Assembly: GCA_045580325.1 (NCBI GenBank)
Contig: JAZNNR010000020.1
Coordinates: forward strand, 1-64,000
Direction of reading: 5' to 3'
Length of the DNA stretch: 64,000 nt
Source of the DNA: SIG672 sp045580325
Lineage (GTDB): Bacteria; Bacillota; Clostridia; Oscillospirales; CAG-272
Shown piece after piece: positions 58,557 through 64,000 of the stretch. A program made the position numbers and the translations under genes. Within the stretch, counting starts at the first letter, position 1, and the number at the start of each line of letters is the position of its first letter. The notes beneath the pieces were generated by a model. It had not been told where the DNA came from. It worked only from the letters and a program-made list of their open reading frames with translations, and did not search any database.

Positions 58557-59351
58557 ATGACACTTGGCGAAAAAATATCAAAACTCAGAAAAGAATACAA
58601 TTATACACAAGAACAGCTTGCTGAAATTCTCGGCGTTTCCCGCCAGTCGATCAGTAAATGGGAATCTGACACTGCATATCCCGAAACCGATAAGCTTATT
58701 AAAATGGGAAAGCTCTTTGAATGCTCGATGGATTATCTTTTGAATGAAGAGGTTACTGAAAAAGAGGGTACACGGCCCACCGAAAGATCAAGCTTTGGCG
58801 ATATACTCAAAAAGCAGTTCCGCGAACGCAGGAGCGAAAAAACAGTGCTTGGTATGCCGCTTTATCATATCGGCAAAAACGCACACGGATTTTTTGCAGT
58901 AGGACTTAAAGCAAGAGGGGTGTTTTCGGTAGGTCTGATGTCTAGGGGAATAGTATCCCTTGGTCTGCTCTCGCTCGGAGTAATTTCACTCGGCGCACTT
59001 TCGGTCGGTTTGATTTCGGCAGGAGTACTCTCGCTCGGTCTTCTTGCATTAGGCTCTATCGCGCTCGGTCTGATTGCGATAGGTGCGATAAGTGTGGGAA
59101 TTATATCACTTGGAGCACTCTCTGTCGGCTGTTTCTCGTGCGGTGCGCTTGCTATAGGTAAATATGCCGCCGTTGGCGAACAGGCGCACGGTATGATAGC
59201 TATCGGTAAATCGGTGGCAGAGGGAAGTCTGTATAGCCATATTGGAGATCTGACTACGGCAGATATAGCGAAAGTCGTTGATATACTTGATAAAAACGTT
59301 CCGTCGTGGCTCGGTTTTGCAAAAGAAATTTTTAAATTCTTTATACAGTAA
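58557..59351 (+). CDS. HTH-XRE protein with 18 glycine pentads
   Basis: A 264-residue protein. The N-terminal XRE helix-turn-helix (about residues 1-62: 'YTQEQLAEILGVSRQSISKWE') is joined by a charged linker to a repeat domain. From residue 111 to 200 Gly stands at every fifth position without a break. This gives 18 pentads of pattern G-x-x-[S/A]-[L/V/I], such as GIVSL, GLLSL, GVISL and GALSV. Two looser units follow (GKYAAV, GEQAH). The pattern lacks the Asp/Asn of ordinary pentapeptide repeats. It could form a hydrophobic beta-solenoid or sit in the membrane. A C-terminal tail of about 40 residues is soluble. The ATG follows AAGGAG. Confidence 0.85.
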   Translation: MTLGEKISKLRKEYNYTQEQLAEILGVSRQSISKWESDTAYPETDKLIKMGKLFECSMDYLLNEEVTEKEGTRPTERSSFGDILKKQFRERRSEKTVLGMPLYHIGKNAHGFFAVGLKARGVFSVGLMSRGIVSLGLLSLGVISLGALSVGLISAGVLSLGLLALGSIALGLIAIGAISVGIISLGALSVGCFSCGALAIGKYAAVGEQAHGMIAIGKSVAEGSLYSHIGDLTTADIAKVVDILDKNVPSWLGFAKEIFKFFIQ

Positions 59352-59518
59352 AAACAGCCCTCGCTTTTTAGAAAGTGAGATTGCAATTATTAAAAAACCA
59401 AAAAGCAACTATTGGTTGACAGATTGAAAGCTCGCAGTTGGTGGTGTGTAACCGGAGTTTATGTTATAGTATAGGCACAAAAGAGCCACGAGCTTAAAAA
59501 ATCAAATGAGGTGTTTTT

Positions 59519-60508
59519 ATGATTTTAGCAGACAAGATTATCAGACTAAGAAAAAAGAACGGCTGGTCGCAAGAGGAGCTTGCCGACAAAATGAATGTTT
59601 CCCGTCAGGCTGTTTCAAAGTGGGAAAGCACACAAAGTATTCCCGATCTCGAAAAGATATTGCAGCTTTCCGTGCTGTTCGGAGTTACTACCGATTATCT
59701 ATTAAAAGACGAGATCGAGGTAGAGGAATTCACAGACGAAGCTTCTTATGATGCTACGGTGAAAAGAATTTCGATAGAAGAAGCAAATACATATCTTGAA
59801 CAAAGAAGGAAGGCTTCTTGGCGTATAGCTCTTGCTACATTCTTATGTATTCTTTCGCCTATCACACTTTTTGTACTAAGCATGTTATCAGATCCCCCTG
59901 TTTCACTTGTTACGGAAACGACAGCGGGAGCGGTAGGAATGGTGATTCTTTTTGCCCTTGTAATGTGCGCTGTTCCCATCTTTATTTACTGCGGTTTCAA
60001 AAATCAGCCGTATGAGTTTCTTGATAAAAATATCCCCTTTGAGCTTGAATACGGAGTGAAAGGATTTGTAAAAGAGAAGAAGAACGCTTTCAGAGCCATA
60101 TACGTTACCTTTAATATAATTGCAACTTGTGTTTGTATTTTTGCGGCTGTTCCGCTGATTGTACTTTCATTCACAGAAGATGTAATTCTTATTGCGGTGG
60201 CGCTTGCGTTTTTGATGATTATTGCAGGTATAGGCGCAGGAATGTTTATTGTAGTAGGAGTTCAAAATGCAAGTATGGAGAAGCTCTTGAAAGAGGGAGA
60301 ATTTACGGACCAGGAGAAAAAGAAAACAGAAATAAAAGATGTTGTTGGAACTTGTTATTGGGGTATATTAACAGCAGTTTTTCTTGTTGTATCTTTTCTC
60401 ACTAACTATTGGCACCTAACTTGGATTATATTCGCCGTAGGAGGTCTTTTGTTCCCAATAGTGATGTATATTTGTGCTTGTATTGCTAACAAGCAAAACA
60501 AGGATTAA
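59519..60508 (+). CDS. HTH-XRE protein with multi-TM C-terminal domain
   Basis: A 329-residue protein with an N-terminal XRE helix-turn-helix (about residues 1-65: 'GWSQEELADKMNVSRQAVSKWEST') and a linker. About six membrane helices follow (around residues 101-123, 136-158, 200-224, 226-251, 277-300 and 303-323). Fusions of this kind are common in Clostridia and are thought to link an envelope signal to transcription; the signal is unknown. The ATG follows GAGGTG. It follows another XRE protein, and the 21 nt just after each stop are identical, hinting at a shared cassette origin. No convincing promoter was found in the 167-bp gap. Confidence 0.85.
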   Translation: MILADKIIRLRKKNGWSQEELADKMNVSRQAVSKWESTQSIPDLEKILQLSVLFGVTTDYLLKDEIEVEEFTDEASYDATVKRISIEEANTYLEQRRKASWRIALATFLCILSPITLFVLSMLSDPPVSLVTETTAGAVGMVILFALVMCAVPIFIYCGFKNQPYEFLDKNIPFELEYGVKGFVKEKKNAFRAIYVTFNIIATCVCIFAAVPLIVLSFTEDVILIAVALAFLMIIAGIGAGMFIVVGVQNASMEKLLKEGEFTDQEKKKTEIKDVVGTCYWGILTAVFLVVSFLTNYWHLTWIIFAVGGLLFPIVMYICACIANKQNKD

Positions 60509-60518
60509 AAAAAACAGC

Positions 60519-60540
60519 CCTCGCTTTTTAGCGAGGTTTT
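60519..60540 (+). terminator. XRE-TM gene terminator
   Basis: CCTCGC / GCGAGG stem with a TTTTTA loop, followed by TTTT. Confidence 0.75.
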
Positions 60541-60541
60541 A

Positions 60542-60759
60542 GTACGGGAATCTGAACGAAGGCGTGCGCCAAAGGGAAGAGCCTACACACAAGAGCGCAC
60601 GTTATAACAAATCCTGCGGATTTGTGGGGTTCGATTTAGAACGAAAACCCGTACGGGAATCTGAACCCAAACGTGCGCCAAAGGGAAGTGCGTACACACA
60701 AGAGCGCACGTTATAACAAATCCTTACGGATTTGTGGGGTTCGATTCCACTAAAGAATA
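60542..60759. repeat. Two tandem ~109-bp structured repeats related to tRNA-Glu
   Basis: Copies start at 60542 and 60651. Each begins GTACGGGAATCTGAAC, like the tRNA-Glu 3' end plus one inserted T. Each then has a CGTGCGC/GCGCACG hairpin and an ACAAATCC/GGATTTGT hairpin, and closes with GGGGTTCGATT, the inverted form of the opening. The two hairpins are kept exactly in both copies while loops and linkers vary. No gene is visible here. Confidence 0.8.
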
Positions 60760-60766
60760 TAAAAAC

Positions 60767-60800
60767 AAAAAAGCATCTGCATATGCAGATGCTTTTTTGT
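60767..60800 (-). terminator. tRNA operon terminator
   Basis: A perfect palindrome around 60782/60783 (AAGCATCTGCAT and its complement) with A-runs and T-runs on both sides, just after tRNA-Glu on the minus strand. Confidence 0.9.
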
Positions 60801-60803
60801 TTA

Positions 60804-60875
60804 TGACCCGTACGGGAATCGAACCCATGTTACCGCCGTGAAAGGGCGGTGTCTTAACCGCTTGACCAACGGGCC
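60804..60875 (-). tRNA. tRNA-Glu (anticodon UUC)
   Basis: A 72-nt cloverleaf on the minus strand. The acceptor is GGCCCGT/ACGGGTC, the anticodon stem-loop CCGCC-CTTTCAC-GGCGG (anticodon TTC), the T arm GGGTTCGATTCCC and the discriminator A. The CCA end is not encoded. Confidence 0.95.
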
Positions 60876-60921
60876 GAAACTGTCGGTAAAACCGACACTT
60901 AAAAGATGCTACGCATCTAAG

Positions 60922-60995
60922 TAGCGGAGATTGGACTTGAACCCATGACCTACCGGGTATGAACCGGTTGCTCTAGCCAACTGAGCTACTCCGCC
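60922..60995 (-). tRNA. tRNA-Met (anticodon CAU, elongator-like)
   Basis: A 74-nt cloverleaf on the minus strand. The acceptor is GGCGGAG/CTCCGCT (first pair G-U), the D arm AGCTCAGTTGGCTAGAGC, the anticodon stem-loop ACCGG-TTCATAC-CCGGT and the T arm TGGGTTCAAGTCC. It lacks the three G-C pairs of initiator tRNA. It is co-transcribed with tRNA-Glu. Confidence 0.93.
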
Positions 60996-61030
60996 ATTCT
61001 GTAGCGGGGGGCTCGCCCGACCGCTTGAAT

Positions 61031-61059
61031 ATTCTATCATAATATGTGTAATTTGTCAA
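61031..61059 (-). promoter_or_regulatory. tRNA-Met-tRNA-Glu promoter
   Basis: On the minus strand TTGACA (61054-61059), 17 bp, TAGAAT (61031-61036). A GC-rich hairpin lies between it and tRNA-Met. Confidence 0.85.
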
Positions 61060-61143
61060 TACCTTTTTTGAAAAAAATTAAAAAAATATAGCTTTTTTTA
61101 TAGGATTGTGAAATCTGCTGTAAAATGATTTGTACGTGTATTT

Positions 61144-61716
61144 TTATTTGCACGAAATCACTGTTTCGTATATAAGAAGAGTGATCATTATGAGCAGGGA
61201 AAGGTTAAACTGTGAAAAAATCAGCAGATAAACCGCGAATATCCATATTATGATAAGCACCGCGAGAGATATGTACTGTCCGACTCTTTTTGCCGTCTGA
61301 GGCGAAAATAAACACAGCAGGATCGATCTGAGTGCACAGTACCCATCAAGAGGGCTTGCGGGAATAAGATTGATCACAGCAAGCACGAGGCTCGCATACG
61401 CAAAGCTTCCGAGCGTGTCTGTGAAAAGGCATATCAAAAACGAAAAAATATTCACAAGCGGTCCTGCAAGACTTATCATAGCATCGGCAAAATACGAGGT
61501 TTTTATGTCGCTGCGCTTTATTACAGCACCGAAAGGCCTGATAGTTATTTCGGCAATATTTCCTCTGAATAAATATATAACGGAGATATGACCGACCTCG
61601 TGAAAAAGCACCGCCGCAAGAATTGTCGATATGTATTTTACTCCGTAGATTATAATAAACGCCGTAAGACATATAGGGGTAGATAATGAGATTTTTATTT
61701 TGGGTAAGCTCTTCAC
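61144..61716 (-). CDS. M50-family site-2 protease (SpoIVFB-like)
   Basis: A 190-residue integral membrane metalloprotease. The zinc motif 'LFHEVGHISVI' (HExxH) lies in the second membrane helix. The second ligand motif 'LIPASPLDGYCALRSIL' has the conserved NxxPxxxLDG-type Asp. The compact form without a PDZ domain resembles SpoIVFB and related short M50 enzymes, which activate regulators by cleavage in the membrane. Whether it works in sporulation here is unknown. The start is GTG at 61716 after AAAGGAG; longer in-frame starts read into the terminator of ispH-rpsA. Confidence 0.85.
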   Translation of the reverse strand: MKSLPKIKISLSTPICLTAFIIIYGVKYISTILAAVLFHEVGHISVIYLFRGNIAEITIRPFGAVIKRSDIKTSYFADAMISLAGPLVNIFSFLICLFTDTLGSFAYASLVLAVINLIPASPLDGYCALRSILLCLFSPQTAKRVGQYISLAVLIIIWIFAVYLLIFSQFNLSLLIMITLLIYETVISCK

Positions 61717-61775
61717 GTTTTGCTCCTTTGTGTTGTCGTTACTACAATATATTCTAAAAAACACAGATAAAGAAG

Positions 61776-61807
61776 CAAAAAAAGAACCCTTGAAAATCAA
61801 GAGTTCT
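61776..61807 (-). terminator. ispH-rpsA terminator
   Basis: On the minus strand AGAACTCTTGA / TCAAGGGTTCT (one G-U pair, 3-nt loop) is followed by seven T. Confidence 0.92.
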
Positions 61808-61832
61808 TTAAATAAGCTATATGTAAGACTAA

Positions 61833-63893
61833 TTATTCAGCGTCTTCGGGAAGCTCTGTGGGGTTATCGGAAGAATAAACGAGACTGTCGTTTTCTTCTT
61901 CAACAGCTTCTTCAGCAGCTTCTTCGGTAGCTTCTACTGCGGGCTCGATAAGAGCGCGGATAGAAAGGCTTACCTTCTGCTTTTCGTCGTCGATAGCGAT
62001 GATCTTTGCGTCAACCTGCTGACCAACTGTAAGAACCTCAGAAGGATTTCCGATGCGCTTGTCAGCAATCTGAGAAATGTGGATAAGACCGTCAACCTCG
62101 GGAATGATCTCTGCGAAAGCACCGAAGGGAGTGATGCCTACAACGGTAACGTTCGCAACGTCGCCAACAGCATACTGCGCGTTAAAGAGAAGCCAAGGAT
62201 TTGTTTCGTCTGTCTTGCAGCCGAGAGAGATGCGCTTCTTTTCAACGTCGAATGCCTTAACGAATACGTTAATTGTATCGCCAACCTTTACAACCTCGGA
62301 AGGATCCTTGATTCTTGACCAAGAAAGCTCGGAAATGTGAACCATTCCGTCAACTCCGCCGAGGTCAACGAATACACCGTAAGAAGTCATAGACTTAACA
62401 GTACCTGTGAACTTCTTGCCAACTTCCATTTCAGCCCAGAACTTTTCAAGGAGAGCCTTGCGTTCGCGGCGAAGGATAGCGCGGATAGAACCAACAGCGC
62501 GGTTCTTCTGATCATTTACTTCGATGATGATGAACTTCTGAGTGGTTCCAACGAGAGTATTAAGATCTCCGGAAGCGGGAACGCCCGACTGGGAAGCGGG
62601 AATAAATACCTTGGCAGCGCCAACAGTTGCGATAAGACCGCCTCTTGTAACTTCTGTGATCTTGCCCTCAACAACAGCACCTTCTTCGGAAGCAGCCTTC
62701 AGCTTCTTCCAATCTGCGATGCGGTCGATGCGGCGTCTGGAAAGACCAACAACGCCTTCAACGTCGCTTACTCTTACGACGAAAGCTTCGATCTCGTCGC
62801 CTACCTTATACAGGGAACGAACGTCGGTGTTAGGGTCTGTTCTGATCTCGTCAACCGACAAAATTCCGGTTCCCTTGCAGGAAAGGTCTACATGAATTTC
62901 TGTGTTAGAAATAGATGTAATAACACCTGTTACTATGTCTCCTGTATTTAAAGTCTTGAGGGAATCCTCAAGCATTGATGCAAAACTTTCATTTGCCTGC
63001 TCGTTTGTGTTAAAAACTTCGCTCATTGTTTTTATTACCTCCTCTATTATAAAGCCGGGTGTCGATGCACCGGCTGTAATAGCAACTTTATCTACTCCCG
63101 AAAGGGAGATATTACTGATGTCAGAAGCACTCTCAATAAGGTGAGAATTCTCACACACAGACCGTGCAAGTGAGAGCAGACTCATCGAATTTGAGCTGCT
63201 TGGATCGCCGATAACAAGTACCAAATCAGAGTCTTCGGCAAGACGCAAAACGTCAGTTTGCCTATTTTCAGTAACACCACATATTGTATCAAAAAAAAGT
63301 GCATTTGTACAGGTGTTTTTGAGTTTTTTCTTGCATTTCTCCCATTCGTACAATTTCTTGGTCGTTTGAGCGACCATTATGGTCGTTTTGTTGGTGAAAT
63401 TGCACAAAGTTAGTTCTTCGGCAGAAGAGATAACACGGACATTTCCGTTTGCTCTGCCGACAATACCGCGAACCTCGGGATGATCCTCATCGCCGTAAAC
63501 AATAAGCAGGGAATCTTCCTCGGTATTTTCAATAACGATGTTGTGTATTTTCTTTACGAAAGGACAGGTTAGGTCGCAGACCGTGAAGTAGGGATTTGCC
63601 TTTGCATAGCCGTTTAACTCATCTTCTACCGAAAGCTCGATTCCGTGTGCGCGTATTACGACTGTGCAGGGAGAGTCCTCGGTAGCAGAGAGCGCCGTTT
63701 TTTCTATATCATCTCTTGAAATGACAGTGAGTCCCTTGTCAGTGAGCGACTTCATCGCGTGCCTGTTGTGAATAATATCGCCGAGCGAGAATATCCTTGT
63801 ATTCGAAGAGCCGTCAAGCAGGCTGTTTACCATATCGACAGCGCGCTTTACGCCAAAACAGAATCCTGCGTATTTAGATACCTTTATATCCAT
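61833..63893 (-). CDS. ispH-rpsA: IspH-ribosomal protein S1 fusion
   Basis: A 686-residue two-part protein. Residues 1-290 are HMBPP reductase (IspH/LytB), the last MEP-pathway step to IPP and DMAPP. The [4Fe-4S] cysteines are Cys12 (GFCFGV), Cys110 (LTCPFVKK) and Cys205 (TICGVTENRQ); active-site His are at 42, 83 and 138. Residues 317-650 hold four S1 RNA-binding domains (about 317-387, 404-471, 489-559, 575-647), followed by an acidic tail. Such fusions are known in Clostridia. The ATG has AAAGGA 14 nt upstream, a longish spacing. It follows the gene whose end lies at 63932-64000. Confidence 0.96.
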   Translation of the reverse strand: MDIKVSKYAGFCFGVKRAVDMVNSLLDGSSNTRIFSLGDIIHNRHAMKSLTDKGLTVISRDDIEKTALSATEDSPCTVVIRAHGIELSVEDELNGYAKANPYFTVCDLTCPFVKKIHNIVIENTEEDSLLIVYGDEDHPEVRGIVGRANGNVRVISSAEELTLCNFTNKTTIMVAQTTKKLYEWEKCKKKLKNTCTNALFFDTICGVTENRQTDVLRLAEDSDLVLVIGDPSSSNSMSLLSLARSVCENSHLIESASDISNISLSGVDKVAITAGASTPGFIIEEVIKTMSEVFNTNEQANESFASMLEDSLKTLNTGDIVTGVITSISNTEIHVDLSCKGTGILSVDEIRTDPNTDVRSLYKVGDEIEAFVVRVSDVEGVVGLSRRRIDRIADWKKLKAASEEGAVVEGKITEVTRGGLIATVGAAKVFIPASQSGVPASGDLNTLVGTTQKFIIIEVNDQKNRAVGSIRAILRRERKALLEKFWAEMEVGKKFTGTVKSMTSYGVFVDLGGVDGMVHISELSWSRIKDPSEVVKVGDTINVFVKAFDVEKKRISLGCKTDETNPWLLFNAQYAVGDVANVTVVGITPFGAFAEIIPEVDGLIHISQIADKRIGNPSEVLTVGQQVDAKIIAIDDEKQKVSLSIRALIEPAVEATEEAAEEAVEEENDSLVYSSDNPTELPEDAE

Positions 63894-63931
63894 ATAAGCT
63901 ATAAGTTTCCTTTAATTTTATTCTGTTGATT

Positions 63932-64000
63932 TTATTCTATCATATCGGTAATTTTATCAAAAACCATATGCGCTGCGCGGTCATATTCGGACTGATTACC
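63932..64000 (-). CDS. C-terminal end of an upstream gene, possibly an acyltransferase (plsC-like)
   Basis: The last 22 codons of a frame that enters the window from the right on the minus strand (...EYDRAAHMVFDKITDMIE, then TAA). It stops 39 bp before the ispH start and so probably shares its transcript. In related genomes plsC or cmk often precede ispH-rpsA. The visible residues are too few to identify it. Confidence 0.45.
   Translation of the reverse strand, partial: GNQSEYDRAAHMVFDKITDMIE

Noticed and set aside
59416..59444. TTGACA upstream of the second XRE gene as a promoter
   Set aside because: No -10 element is present at 16-18 bp; the later TATAGT has no matching -35. The promoter is left open.
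60542..60759. Intact extra tRNA genes
   Set aside because: The T-arm-like ends carry an inserted base and no anticodon or D arm can be placed, so these are not functional tRNAs.

Overview
The window is a 64 kb piece of a low- to mid-GC Firmicutes chromosome, most likely an uncultured or little-studied member of class Clostridia (Oscillospirales-like). The evidence is: a Gram-positive PolC with an internal exonuclease; AddAB instead of RecBCD; an HrcA/CIRCE heat-shock operon; an IspH-ribosomal S1 fusion; SD-led genes with several TTG and GTG starts; sigma-A promoters with near-perfect 16-17 bp spacing; and short GC-rich palindromic repeats of the kind scattered through gut Clostridia. No rRNA, CRISPR array, intact transposase or prophage is visible.

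Region by region. 1-2.2 kb: end of a divergent feoA under a DtxR-like operator, then rpsB-tsf behind a structured leader. 2.2-3.3 kb: a small zinc-ribbon membrane protein, a long inverted repeat and a palindromic repeat island separate tsf from pyrH. 3.3-14.2 kb: one long operon pyrH-frr-uppS-cdsA-dxr-rseP-ispG-polC, joining ribosome recycling, isoprenoid and lipid-carrier synthesis, site-2 proteolysis and replication. 14.4-16.5 kb: gdhA and tmk, convergent around a shared hairpin. 16.7-24.5 kb: a ComEC-like metallo-hydrolase followed by addB-addA. 24.6-27.9 kb: dut-maf-nth, then a small membrane protein with a membrane-anchored MORN-repeat protein. 28.2-32.3 kb (minus strand): luxS-mtnN, a MATE transporter, and an ECF sigma factor overlapping its putative anti-sigma factor.

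32.6-38.5 kb: CIRCE-hrcA-grpE-dnaK-dnaJ-prmA, then rpsT on the other strand. 39.0-48.6 kb: rpoB-rpoC behind a ~300 nt leader and without rplKAJL, then an ACT-domain protein and a UPF0210 protein. 49-54 kb: an OmpR-family regulator (minus strand) and a sensor kinase (plus strand) flanking ychF, then radC and tcdA. 54-60.5 kb looks accessory: LytTR/DUF3021, a deleted beta-mannosidase remnant, a HAD phosphatase, two bacterial-PH-domain membrane proteins and two HTH-XRE proteins. One of these carries 18 consecutive glycine pentads. 60.5-61.1 kb: two tandem ~109 bp structured repeats that resemble tRNA 3' ends, then tRNA-Glu and tRNA-Met. 61.1-64 kb: an M50 protease, the ispH-rpsA fusion and the last codons of an upstream gene.

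The signals most worth a second look are: (i) a five-copy 3'-UTR repeat whose 14-15 bp stem changes in a compensatory way between copies; (ii) the tandem cloverleaf-like repeats beside tRNA-Glu; (iii) the glycine-pentad XRE protein with a 14 bp direct-repeat operator; (iv) four direct repeats at exactly 11 bp spacing upstream of the OmpR-family regulator; and (v) paired 21-bp-spaced repeats upstream of the LytTR gene. All functional statements rest on reading the sequence and on general family knowledge; no database search was run.
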